A DNA stretch of 64,000 bases from Myxococcaceae bacterium (lineage in GTDB: Bacteria; Myxococcota; UBA727; JABDBI01): positions 105,194 to 169,193 of the forward strand of contig JAECQY010000001.1 in the NCBI GenBank assembly GCA_016000045.1. Reading direction: 5' to 3'. Positions 1 to 7,906 of the stretch are shown one piece after another (within the stretch, counting starts at the first letter, position 1; every line of letters begins with the position of its first letter). The notes beneath the pieces were generated by a model. The model did no database searches and was not told the DNA's origin. It saw only the letters and a list, made by a program, of their open reading frames with translations. Made by a program: the position numbers and the translations under genes.

Positions 1-753
1 GCGTTGGATCCGGCGCAGGTTCAGCAGCTCTATCATGATCAGTATGGTGCGAGTCACTTAGAGCTGGCCTTGGTCGGTTCGTTTGAGGTGGAAGCGGTTC
101 AGCATGCGCTGAACGAAGAGTTTGGGTCTTGGAAGGCAAAGCAATCTTTTGAGCGCATTATCAAGCCTTATCGGCCTACTTCCGCGGGTTTAAAAGTCAT
201 CCAAACACCCGATAAGCAAATGGCACTTTTAGCGATGGGCATGAACCTGCCCTTGCAAGATAATGCCACGAACTACCCCGCTATGCGAATCGGTGCTTAC
301 GTGTTGGGTGAAAGCATGCAGTCTCGGATTTGGAATCGATTGCGTGAACAAGGAGGGCTTTCTTACGGCGCGGGTTCTTGGCTGGAAGCCAGCAAAATGA
401 CGGCCAACGCTTCTCTGGGCCTGTATGCGATGGCAGCGACGGATAATGCAGAAAAGGCCCTCAACGCTTTGAGCGAAGAGTTGAACAAATGGCAGAGCAA
501 GGGCATTACGGAGCAAGAGCTTCAAGAAAGCAAAGAGAGCTTTTGTTCCATGGTGCAGAATATGCTGGCGAACGATGCTTACGTGGTTGCAAGTTTGAGT
601 GGGAACTTGGAATTAGGCCGGACCTTTGAATTTCAAGCGGATTTGCTTCAACGAATCCAAGCGCTGACAACGCAAGAAGTTCTGGCGGCCATTGAGCAGT
701 ACACGAAAACAGCTCCGATTGCTCAAGTCAAAGCGGGAGACTTTAAGCATTGA
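1..753 (+). CDS. M16 family zinc peptidase, C-terminal part (truncated by window edge)
   Basis: The reading frame is open from base 1, so the true start lies upstream; only the last 250 codons are here. The segment resembles the C-terminal half of insulinase/pitrilysin (M16) proteins. It has the family's 'LREQGGLSYG' stretch (about residues 115-125), where conserved Arg and Tyr help bind the peptide substrate, followed by a helical tail. The HxxEH zinc site belongs to the N-terminal half and is not in the window, so activity cannot be judged. The stop TGA overlaps the TTG start of the next gene (TTGA), suggesting translational coupling with the CPBP protease and panB downstream. Confidence 0.8.
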   Translation, partial: ALDPAQVQQLYHDQYGASHLELALVGSFEVEAVQHALNEEFGSWKAKQSFERIIKPYRPTSAGLKVIQTPDKQMALLAMGMNLPLQDNATNYPAMRIGAYVLGESMQSRIWNRLREQGGLSYGAGSWLEASKMTANASLGLYAMAATDNAEKALNALSEELNKWQSKGITEQELQESKESFCSMVQNMLANDAYVVASLSGNLELGRTFEFQADLLQRIQALTTQEVLAAIEQYTKTAPIAQVKAGDFKH

Positions 754-1361
754 GAATCCAGGCGGCTTGGGCAGCGTTCGGGCTTTTGCTTTGCTTGGCG
801 CTCTTAAAGCCGCTGAGTGGAGACCTCGCTTTTTTGGCTGCGTTTGCCTATCAGATCTATGTGCCAGGCTGGATACGTCCCATGGATAGTCCCTTGGCCT
901 TTCTAAATACGGTCGATTTACGTTCTTTCAAGTTCGTTCTGTGGCTGGCCTTCATCACGTTTTCGCTCTACGGGGGATTTTATTTTTTAGCCCAGACTGG
1001 TTGGGCCAGTCGAGCGGGCTATCAAACGGCGTTTTTTCCAGCGAAGCCGAATACTGCCATGCTATGGAGTTTCTGCGTTCAATTTTTGTTTGTTGCGCTT
1101 GCGGAGGAATACTTCTATCGCGGATTTTTGCAGAAAATTTGGGGAGGTCTCTCAGGCGTTTTGTGCGTGAATGCCGCTTTTGCTTTGGGGCATTTTATAG
1201 GAGAATACGATCCCGTTAGGCTTCTCCCCTTTTTCCCAGGCCTTCTTTTCTCTTGGATTTACCATCGCTCAGGAAGCCTGTTCGCGGTTACTTTGTTTCA
1301 TGCCCTTTGCAATAGTTATTCGGAATGGTTAGCAGCTTCGTTTCATTGGAGCCCAAAATGA
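750..1361 (+). CDS. CPBP family intramembrane glutamic protease
   Basis: A 203-residue hydrophobic protein with several membrane helices. It carries the CPBP/Abi (CAAX protease-related) signatures: an EExxxR motif ('EEYFYRG', about residue 115), then 'FALGHF' and 'HALCN' in following helices, which supply the catalytic Glu and His residues in this family. Family members are inner-membrane proteases that process membrane or lipidated proteins; the substrate here is unknown. The TTG start overlaps the upstream stop, and the TGA stop overlaps the panB ATG (ATGA), so three genes form a tight cluster. Its size is normal for the family. Confidence 0.8.
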   Translation: MRIQAAWAAFGLLLCLALLKPLSGDLAFLAAFAYQIYVPGWIRPMDSPLAFLNTVDLRSFKFVLWLAFITFSLYGGFYFLAQTGWASRAGYQTAFFPAKPNTAMLWSFCVQFLFVALAEEYFYRGFLQKIWGGLSGVLCVNAAFALGHFIGEYDPVRLLPFFPGLLFSWIYHRSGSLFAVTLFHALCNSYSEWLAASFHWSPK

Positions 1362-2131
1362 TTCGCATTCAAGATTTGTTGAAGAAAAAAAATGCTTCTG
1401 AACCAATTGTCATGCTAACGGTCTATGATGCGGCCTTCGCTCGAATTCTGGATGATTCAGGGGTCGATATTTTGTTGGTGGGCGATAGTCTGGGCATGGT
1501 GGTTCAGGGGCAAGAGACGACTTTAGGGGTTACGGTCGAACACATCGTCTATCATACGCAGATGGTGGCACGTGCCGCTCATCGTGCGCATCTTGTTTCG
1601 GATATGCCATTCATGAGCTATCAACACGATGTGAAAGAGGCTCTTCTAAACGCTGCTCAGCTGATGGTTGCTGGGGCTCATGCTGTGAAGTTGGAAGGCG
1701 GTTTGCGAATTGTGCCTACGGTGCAAGCCTTGGTGGAGTCGGGCATTCCGGTCATGGGGCATCTGGGCCTCACTCCGCAGAGTGTTCATGCGTTATCGGG
1801 CTATAAGATGCAAGGCAAAACCGAGCAAGCTCGGAAGCGATTGCTTCAAGAGGCATTGGCCCTGCAAGAGGCAGGAGCTTATGCGTGTGTGTTGGAGTGT
1901 ATTCCTTCGGATTTAGCGGGCGAGATAAGCCAAGCGTTGAGCATTCCAAGCATTGGAATTGGAGCGGGTCCACTCTGCGATGGACAAGTTTTGGTATTGC
2001 ACGATATGCTCGGATTAAACCCAGAGGCAAAGCCTCCATTTGCTAAAGAATATGTGCAAGGGAAGGCCCTGGTGCACCAGGCTTGCGAGGCCTATGTGAA
2101 CGAAGTCCGCCAGCGTGTCTTTCCTGCGTAG
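1358..2131 (+). CDS. panB: 3-methyl-2-oxobutanoate hydroxymethyltransferase
   Basis: A 257-residue protein matching PanB along its full length. PanB transfers a hydroxymethyl group from 5,10-methylene-tetrahydrofolate to 3-methyl-2-oxobutanoate, giving ketopantoate, the first committed step to pantothenate and CoA. Visible hallmarks are the 'VMLTVYDAAFA' N-terminus, 'LLVGDSLGMV' with a metal-binding Asp, 'AVKLEGG', 'VMGHLGLTPQS' and 'IGIGAGPLCDGQVLVLHDM' near the C-terminus. I chose the ATG at 1358, which overlaps the previous stop (ATGA), over an in-frame start 33 bp upstream. The downstream gene is not a pan gene, so the pathway is not clustered here. Confidence 0.95.
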   Translation: MIRIQDLLKKKNASEPIVMLTVYDAAFARILDDSGVDILLVGDSLGMVVQGQETTLGVTVEHIVYHTQMVARAAHRAHLVSDMPFMSYQHDVKEALLNAAQLMVAGAHAVKLEGGLRIVPTVQALVESGIPVMGHLGLTPQSVHALSGYKMQGKTEQARKRLLQEALALQEAGAYACVLECIPSDLAGEISQALSIPSIGIGAGPLCDGQVLVLHDMLGLNPEAKPPFAKEYVQGKALVHQACEAYVNEVRQRVFPA

Positions 2132-2161
2132 GTTTGGTGTTTATCCTGAGGGTAGGTTTCT

Positions 2162-2794
2162 ATGTCGGTTCAGTTTCAAGATTACTATAAAGTGCTGGGT
2201 GTCAGTCGAAAGGCTACAGCGGATGAGATTCAAAAGGCTTATCGCCGATTAGCCCGTCAGTATCACCCAGACATGAATCCAGAAAAAAGCGCAGAAGAAA
2301 AATTTAAGAAAGTTTCGGAAGCTTATGAAGTTTTGAAGGACCCCGAATCCAGAAGAAAATACGATACGCTCGGTTCCAACTGGAAAGCCGGCGATCATTT
2401 CCGAACATCGCCAGGCTTCCAAGACGTGCACTTTGATTTTAGCCATGCTGGAACGGGTAGCGGGTTCAGCAGTTTTTTCGATACGATTTTTGGCCATGCT
2501 TCGGAGCCGAATCGCGACTCTGAAACCACTCTCGCACTGAGTCCTTGGGAAGCGGCTTTGGGTACACAGGTCACACTCAAGACCTTATCTGGGACTGTTA
2601 AGCTCAAAATTCCTGCGGGCTCTCAAAGTGGGACACGCATGCGTTTGAAAGGCAAAGGAATGTTGACTCGCAACGGTGCAAGTGACCTCTACGTCACTTT
2701 GGAGATTAAGATTCCGACGTCTTTAAGTGCACGGGAGAAAGAGTTGTTTGAGACACTTCAAAAGGAGTCTCGTTTTCAGGCACGAAGCCGGTGA
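2162..2794 (+). CDS. Short DnaJ/CbpA-like J-domain protein
   Basis: A 210-residue co-chaperone. Residues 7-70 form a J domain with the diagnostic HPD tripeptide ('YHPDMNP'), which stimulates the Hsp70 ATPase. A glycine/phenylalanine-containing linker (about 75-115) follows, then one beta-rich C-terminal substrate-binding domain ending in '[12 protein letters not shown]'. There is no CxxCxGxG zinc-finger region, so it is closer to CbpA (type II) than DnaJ. It is about 100 residues shorter than CbpA because one of the two C-terminal domains is missing. A GAGGGTAGG ribosome site precedes the ATG. Confidence 0.88.
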   Translation: MSVQFQDYYKVLGVSRKATADEIQKAYRRLARQYHPDMNPEKSAEEKFKKVSEAYEVLKDPESRRKYDTLGSNWKAGDHFRTSPGFQDVHFDFSHAGTGSGFSSFFDTIFGHASEPNRDSETTLALSPWEAALGTQVTLKTLSGTVKLKIPAGSQSGTRMRLKGKGMLTRNGASDLYVTLEIKIPTSLSAREKELFETLQKESRFQARSR

Positions 2795-3154
2795 TTCGAT
2801 AGCTCGCTCCTGCTGCAACGGCTTGGCAAAATGTACAAAGTAGCGAGTTTGGTGCTGGCTTCAGGGACAGGTTCAGCGGGTTGGCGCTTTGGTGAATCGG
2901 TTGCTGGAGCCTTCGTGCGAGAACGATCGTCGCTATCAAGACACAGATATTTCTGAAAGCGGGACTCTGAATCATTTGGATTTTAACCAAGCGCCATTCT
3001 CGAGCGATGTTCCTTCCAAGGGCTTTGATTTTGTCTTGTGTCTGAAGGCAGACAGAAAAGAGACGATGCATGCGTCACTTTAAGCATCACAAAGTCGGCT
3101 ATTTTAAATAAATAATGCTTGTTTTTAATTATTTATTTGAAATAAAATTTAATC
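2795..3154 (+). other. Non-coding stretch, 360 bp
   Basis: No reading frame here has a recognisable product. Small open frames exist on both strands but lack ribosome sites and family motifs. The last 60 bp (about 3095-3154) are very A+T rich and probably carry the promoter of the following lipoprotein gene; I cannot assign -35/-10 boxes with confidence. Confidence 0.4.
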
Positions 3155-5167
3155 ATGATGAAGAACTTATTGGGCGCCTTGATCGTGTGTATTCTCTGTT
3201 TTGAGGTCGGGTGCTCTGCAAATTCGGAGTCTACGCAATCTGCGAATGTGCAAAGCGATGGCGTGACTTCTACGGTTCTTAACCTGGATTATGAACGGAT
3301 TCTACAGTGTGCATATGCTTTTTATCCATTGGGATTTCCGACACCTGTATCGAATGCCATGAGCACTTTTAAGAGCTGTTTGAGTACAGAAAAAGGACAA
3401 TCGATTGTTTGGAGCCTTGGGAAAGATTCCATGGTGCTTCCAGCTTTGATTGGGGAAGCGCTTCCCGTTGAGCAGATCGCGTTATTGCCGGACTTGTGGA
3501 ACACGTCTTCGCCTGTGTTTCAAAGATGGCCCAGGCATTTTTTGCAAGCCGCTTTCGAACCAGCTCAGGCAGAGGGACTCGTTCATTTTTTCAGCGCGGT
3601 ATGGAACTTAACCCAGAAATCGCCCAGCGATTTTCCTGCGGATGATCCTTACGCAACGCAGTTTTACTGCGGCGCTCAATCGACTCAGAATTCCAGTGAA
3701 TGTGCCAAGGGTTGCGACCGCTTTTGCGACCGGATTGCTTCGATCAATCAAGCCGAAGCCAGTGTTTCAGGGATGCAGGCGACTTTGAGTTCCGCGTCCA
3801 GAGAACTCGGTTTGCCTGCCGTCAATACGACTCTCTCGGTCGGCTCTCAAGAGCGATTGTCCATTACGAATGGCACTTTCTGTGGGACGGTTGCCTTTGG
3901 GGACAAGACGCTGACAGCACAGGGGAAAAGCGATGTTTACATTGCCGCCATGAAGCCAGATGGAAGCTTTTCTTGGGTTTCTCAGATTAAGAGCGGGGCT
4001 GAAAGCTCGCTGGATAGTTACTCAGTTTCGCTTTTATCGGATGGATCGTCTCTGGTTACCGGCCTTTTAAGTGGAAGCGCTACCTTGGGTCAAATAACCA
4101 TCGCATCTTCGGGGCAGAAGAGCGCATTCGTTGCCAAAATAAGGATGGATGGAAGTTTTGCTTGGGTCTCTCAGATGACCAGTGATCAGTGGGTTGAAAT
4201 CAGTTCCATCTCCACTTTGGCAAACGGCTCTTCGCGAGTGACCGGTAGTTTTCTTGGAACCGCTGTTTTTGGATCCAAGGTATTGAGCTCTCAGGGAAGT
4301 GAAGGCGCGTTTATTGCCGAGCTGAATGCCGATGGAAGCGTGGCTTGGGTCAGCCCGATGAGAGCAAACGCGGATGGGTGGGCGCAAGGATCCATCGTAT
4401 CGGCTCTCGCAGATGGCTCTGCTTTGGTGACGGGTACTTTTCAGGGAAGCGTTGCTTTTGGGGAAACGATTCTGAATTCTGTTGGAGAAAAAGATGCGTT
4501 TATCGCTAAAATTCAGGCAAATGGGACTTGGAGTTGGGTGACGCAGATGAGCGGGCAAGTTGAAAGTCCAACGGTGTCTGTTTTTGGAGACGGCTCCTCG
4601 GTGCTGGCCGGGTATTTTGTGGGCGATGCTTTATTGGGCAGTACCCGATTGACTGCTGCGGGAACGAGAGGGTTGGATGGCTTTGTCGCTAAAGTGGGAG
4701 CGGATGGAAGCTTTGTTTGGATCAGGCAGATGAGCGGTGCCGATTCTCTGTGGAGCCTTGCGGTGGTAGCGTTAAAAGATGGCTCTTCGGTGGTCTCGGG
4801 TAGTTTTTATGGAAAAACGATTTTGGGCGATATCACTCTGAATCATTCTGGGCATCAAGATGGTTTTATGGCTAAATTGAATGCTCAAGGAGACTTTCTA
4901 TGGGCTCAAACGATGCCAAGCACCGAATGGATGGATGTTTACTCCCTCTCAACACTATCGGATGACTCCTTCCTGTTGACCGGTATTTTTAAACAGCAAG
5001 CTATCTTTGGAAACACCACGCTGACTTCAGCAGGAGGCCTTGATATCTTCATTGCGAAGTTAAGTTCAGCTGGCGCCTTTGTCTGGGTTCGCCAAGTGGG
5101 AGGAAGTGGAGATGATTACGGGAATTGGGTCTCTGGATCGGGCGAGCCAGGCAAGGGTTTAGATTGA
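3155..5167 (+). CDS. Putative lipoprotein with seven SBBP-like beta-propeller repeats
   Basis: A 670-residue exported protein. The N-terminus is a signal peptide ending in 'CFEVGC', a non-canonical lipobox (Glu at -3), so lipid attachment is likely but not certain. After about 210 residues of unassigned sequence come seven tandem repeats of about 55-60 residues (residues 230-655). Each contains a 'G.F.G...FG...L.S.G..D.F.AK...DG.F.WV.QM' pattern typical of SBBP/beta-propeller repeats, enough to close a seven-bladed propeller. It is probably at the cell surface or in the periplasm. The function is unknown; such propellers are usually binding scaffolds. Its 3' end overlaps the convergent MazG-like gene by 52 bp. 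Confidence 0.75.
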   Translation: MMKNLLGALIVCILCFEVGCSANSESTQSANVQSDGVTSTVLNLDYERILQCAYAFYPLGFPTPVSNAMSTFKSCLSTEKGQSIVWSLGKDSMVLPALIGEALPVEQIALLPDLWNTSSPVFQRWPRHFLQAAFEPAQAEGLVHFFSAVWNLTQKSPSDFPADDPYATQFYCGAQSTQNSSECAKGCDRFCDRIASINQAEASVSGMQATLSSASRELGLPAVNTTLSVGSQERLSITNGTFCGTVAFGDKTLTAQGKSDVYIAAMKPDGSFSWVSQIKSGAESSLDSYSVSLLSDGSSLVTGLLSGSATLGQITIASSGQKSAFVAKIRMDGSFAWVSQMTSDQWVEISSISTLANGSSRVTGSFLGTAVFGSKVLSSQGSEGAFIAELNADGSVAWVSPMRANADGWAQGSIVSALADGSALVTGTFQGSVAFGETILNSVGEKDAFIAKIQANGTWSWVTQMSGQVESPTVSVFGDGSSVLAGYFVGDALLGSTRLTAAGTRGLDGFVAKVGADGSFVWIRQMSGADSLWSLAVVALKDGSSVVSGSFYGKTILGDITLNHSGHQDGFMAKLNAQGDFLWAQTMPSTEWMDVYSLSTLSDDSFLLTGIFKQQAIFGNTTLTSAGGLDIFIAKLSSAGAFVWVRQVGGSGDDYGNWVSGSGEPGKGLD

Positions 5168-5445
5168 TGGTGTTGCCACTTTTCCAGCTTCTTCTGTGTG
5201 TATTCGGCTAAATCTTGTGGAGATTTGCCTTGTGAAAAATAGATCGACAGTGCGACAAGCACAATGTCTACGCATTCGCCAGCAATACCGTCTGCTCCCG
5301 CGGTTTTATGTTGCGTGCCGGAGGCGTTTTGGGCAATCAAGACTTCTTGGGCGAGTTCACCGGTTTCTTCTTGCAGTTTGACCATGCGTTGCAGAAGAGT
5401 TTTGGGCTCTTGAAGAGACAGCTTTTGGATGAGCTCATGGTTCAT
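5116..5445 (-). CDS. MazG-like nucleotide pyrophosphohydrolase
   Basis: A 109-residue all-alpha protein. It shows the MazG-superfamily metal-binding pattern: 'KLQEETGELAQEV' (ExxE, about residues 25-35) and 'GECVDIVLVAL' (ExxD, about 56-65). These enzymes hydrolyse nucleoside triphosphates or related nucleotides to monophosphates and clear abnormal nucleotides. A single short domain like this fits the small MazG-like group rather than the 260-residue two-domain MazG. It is transcribed toward the preceding lipoprotein gene, and the two 3' ends overlap by 52 bp. The exact substrate cannot be deduced. Confidence 0.75.
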   Translation of the reverse strand: MNHELIQKLSLQEPKTLLQRMVKLQEETGELAQEVLIAQNASGTQHKTAGADGIAGECVDIVLVALSIYFSQGKSPQDLAEYTQKKLEKWQHHQSKPLPGSPDPETQFP

Positions 5446-5558
5446 GGTTGAAACTCCCTATTAAAAAACCCAGCCTAGCCCAAGCTTGCGTTGGGGTAAA
5501 GATGGTTGAAGTATGGACGCGTTCACGCTACGCAGTCGCATGAGGCAGGAGAACTCTT

Positions 5559-6050
5559 ATGACCCTTCGTACCGTTGAAAATACCTATGTCGAGATGACT
5601 CAAGTGGTTTTACCGGTGTTTACAAACGCAATCGGGACTGTATTTGGTGGCCAAATTGTCAGCTGGATCGATATTTGTGGAGCGGTATCGGCTGGGAGGC
5701 ATGCACGGGCGCCCGTCGTGACAGCTTCGATCGATAGCGTTCACTTCATCGCTCCTGTGAAGCAAGGGCAAATTGTGATTTTAAAGTCGCAGGTGAATGC
5801 GGTTTTTAAAACCAGCCTGGAAGTGGGTGTGGTTGTGCTGGCAGAGAATCCTTTAACGGGAGAACGTTACAAAGCTTGTCGTGCTTACTGTACCTTCGTG
5901 GCACTGGCTGAGAATGGCAAGCCTATGAGATTACCGCTGATTGAGATCAAATCCGAAAAAGACAAAATCCGTGCGATGGAGGCTCTTACGAGGCGTCAAA
6001 TGCGTTTAAGCGCTCGCAAAGATTTTAAACCTGCTCACGAATCAAGATGA
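5559..6050 (+). CDS. Acyl-CoA thioesterase, hotdog fold (YciA-like)
   Basis: A 163-residue single hotdog domain. Motifs include 'NAIGTVFGGQIVSWID', with the family's catalytic acidic residue near the end, and 'ASIDSVHFIAPVKQGQ'. The family hydrolyses acyl-CoA to free acid and CoA in the cytosol; chain-length preference cannot be read from sequence. An AGGAGA ribosome site lies 7 bp before the ATG. The end overlaps the convergent small membrane-protein gene by 26 bp. Confidence 0.85.
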   Translation: MTLRTVENTYVEMTQVVLPVFTNAIGTVFGGQIVSWIDICGAVSAGRHARAPVVTASIDSVHFIAPVKQGQIVILKSQVNAVFKTSLEVGVVVLAENPLTGERYKACRAYCTFVALAENGKPMRLPLIEIKSEKDKIRAMEALTRRQMRLSARKDFKPAHESR

Positions 6051-6300
6051 GAGTTGCTCCGACTGCGAGCCATAGTACGATTCGTTCAAGCGTAAGCCGA
6101 GGGTATAGAGAGAGCAAGGCAATCCCGCTGCTGAGCCAAGAGGGCCATACAGCGAATAAGAGGAAGCACAAGAGTTTTGCTTGCCGAAGAGCGAAAAGAT
6201 CCAGTGCATCGAAGGTCTCAACACCGGAGGCAGGGTGCGCAAAAGACTTTGCCAGCGATCCCAAGCTGAGCAGCCATAGAAATGCCAGTGCCCAAATCAC
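6025..6300 (-). CDS. Small hypothetical membrane protein
   Basis: A 91-residue protein with about three hydrophobic segments: residues 1-18, about 40-62 and about 68-88. I recognise no family. I accept it as real because its GTG start overlaps the stop of the upstream mutY-NlpC gene (GTGA), a coupling arrangement common in this window. It ends inside the 3' end of the convergent thioesterase gene. The function is unknown. Confidence 0.45.
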   Translation of the reverse strand: MIWALAFLWLLSLGSLAKSFAHPASGVETFDALDLFALRQAKLLCFLLFAVWPSWLSSGIALLSLYPRLTLERIVLWLAVGATLILIREQV

Positions 6301-7886
6301 AAGATTCTTCCAAAGCTATCGAAAACTTCGGCCGCTGTGTACGATTTTCCATTTCCAGAGCGTCTGAGGATATGGTTCAACCTTGTTTTATCTTTGGGGC
6401 TGATCTGAAGATTGGGATAGTTGAGGTTCATTCGAGATCGTACGATCAATCCGCTCATGTGATGAATCAGTAAAATGGTCTGATCGGGCTGTATGGCTTC
6501 AACAAAACCAATGTGGTTAAGTGACTTGGGCTGATTTCCGGTATGAAAGAAAATTAAATCACCGGGTTTGGGGTTTTTTGAAAAGATCTGCCCAGAGTCT
6601 TTGACGACTTTGTATATCGCCTTGGTTCCTTCTGCGTTGCCAAGAGGCCAACCCGCAGCATCATAGATCGCTCGAACGGTTCCGGAGCAATCTGCGCGAT
6701 AGGTTTTTCCATTCCATTGGGCTGCTTTTTGACCGATCAAGCTTCTCGCGTAGGAGACAGCGTCGGTTGTGGGCGCTGCAGGAATTGCTTGGCGAATGTA
6801 GCGAATCGAAGGTCGGTTGTGAACGCAAGCAACAGGCCCCGAAAGAACCCAACACAAAAGACCTGCTTTGAGCAACAGAGCTTTGAACGCCGCGGACAGG
6901 CCCACCTTTCTGAGATCCGATTTGAGGATCCAATGGCCCTTGGGAACCGCATTTTTCATGGAAATGACTTTAGCATGCAAATGAAGATTGCGGTGTGACA
7001 GCGTTCGCTCGATCGAGATAAATGAGCCGCAGGATTTGTTTTTCAGTTCAAGGGTTCGAGTTAATGTTTGAAAATCTTCTTCCAGACTTCTCGGACTACT
7101 GAGTGCGTTCGGGGGAGCGTAGAGGCCTTTAAAGAGCAGGTCTTGCTGATTTTTTTCCAGCCAGATGGCGTCAGAGGTATGAACCAGCGCGCACACTCGA
7201 TCCAGTCGAGATTTTTGTGTTTTGAGGAGCTTCACCGGCCGTTCTGGGATATTTTGTTGCTGATGCGCTCGACATCCCGATAATAAAGGGCAGTGATGGC
7301 AATCGGGATGAGTGGGTTTGCAAACTAAAGCGCCCAACTCCATCAAGCTTTCCTGCCAAAGCCGACAATCGGGAGCTTCTTGAGCCAGTTCCAGGCTCAT
7401 TTGTTCGAAGTGCTTTTTTCCAGTTGAATCGCCCCAGGGCGTCTCGTCATTATACAGTCTTGAAAATACGCGAGCGATGTTGCCATCTACAACGGCCGAA
7501 GGCTGATTGTAAGCGAATGCGACAATGGCGCCAGCGGTGTAGGATCCAATACCCGGAAGCTGGCTTAATTCGCTTGCATGGGTGGGAAACAGACCCTGGT
7601 AACGACTCTCGATGATTTGAGCACAACGATGAAGATTTCGAGCACGAGAATAATAACCTAGGCCGGACCAAAGCGCGAGAACGTCGTCTTCATGCGCTTT
7701 TGCCAGATCTTGAACCGTTGGAAATCGTTCTGTAAAGCGTTTGTAGTAGTCCAATACCGTCGATACTTGGGTTTGTTGCAGCATGATCTCAGACAACCAG
7801 ACTCGGTAGGGAGTCCGGTCGTGACGCCAGGGTAAGTCACGCTGATTTGCTTGAAACCAGGATACAAGCTTGTCAAAAAATATCAT
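6297..7886 (-). CDS. mutY: MutY adenine glycosylase fused in frame to an NlpC/P60 peptidase domain
   Basis: A 529-residue fusion. Residues 1-337 are a complete MutY, which removes adenine mispaired with 8-oxoguanine. Visible are 'WLSEIMLQQTQV' (catalytic Glu), the helix-hairpin-helix 'LPGIGSYTAGAI', 'VVDGNIARV' (catalytic Asp), the 4Fe-4S ligands C-x6-C-x2-C-x5-C near residue 195, and a degenerate NUDIX-like tail. Residues about 338-355 form a hydrophobic segment ending in Cys that resembles an export signal. The rest is NlpC/P60-like, with Cys400 in 'RADCSGTV', His in 'NHIGFVEAI' and a further His-His pair: a cell-wall peptidase fold. No stop separates the halves. An internal TTG at 6875 could restart translation and yield a separate exported peptidase. 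Confidence 0.85.
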   Translation of the reverse strand: MIFFDKLVSWFQANQRDLPWRHDRTPYRVWLSEIMLQQTQVSTVLDYYKRFTERFPTVQDLAKAHEDDVLALWSGLGYYSRARNLHRCAQIIESRYQGLFPTHASELSQLPGIGSYTAGAIVAFAYNQPSAVVDGNIARVFSRLYNDETPWGDSTGKKHFEQMSLELAQEAPDCRLWQESLMELGALVCKPTHPDCHHCPLLSGCRAHQQQNIPERPVKLLKTQKSRLDRVCALVHTSDAIWLEKNQQDLLFKGLYAPPNALSSPRSLEEDFQTLTRTLELKNKSCGSFISIERTLSHRNLHLHAKVISMKNAVPKGHWILKSDLRKVGLSAAFKALLLKAGLLCWVLSGPVACVHNRPSIRYIRQAIPAAPTTDAVSYARSLIGQKAAQWNGKTYRADCSGTVRAIYDAAGWPLGNAEGTKAIYKVVKDSGQIFSKNPKPGDLIFFHTGNQPKSLNHIGFVEAIQPDQTILLIHHMSGLIVRSRMNLNYPNLQISPKDKTRLNHILRRSGNGKSYTAAEVFDSFGRIL

Positions 7887-7906
7887 ATGAGCTAATCAAA
7901 ATCGCT

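Noticed and set aside
2706..3071. 121-codon minus-strand frame between the J-protein and the lipoprotein
   Set aside because: No recognisable domain, overlaps the J-protein 3' end, no ribosome site.
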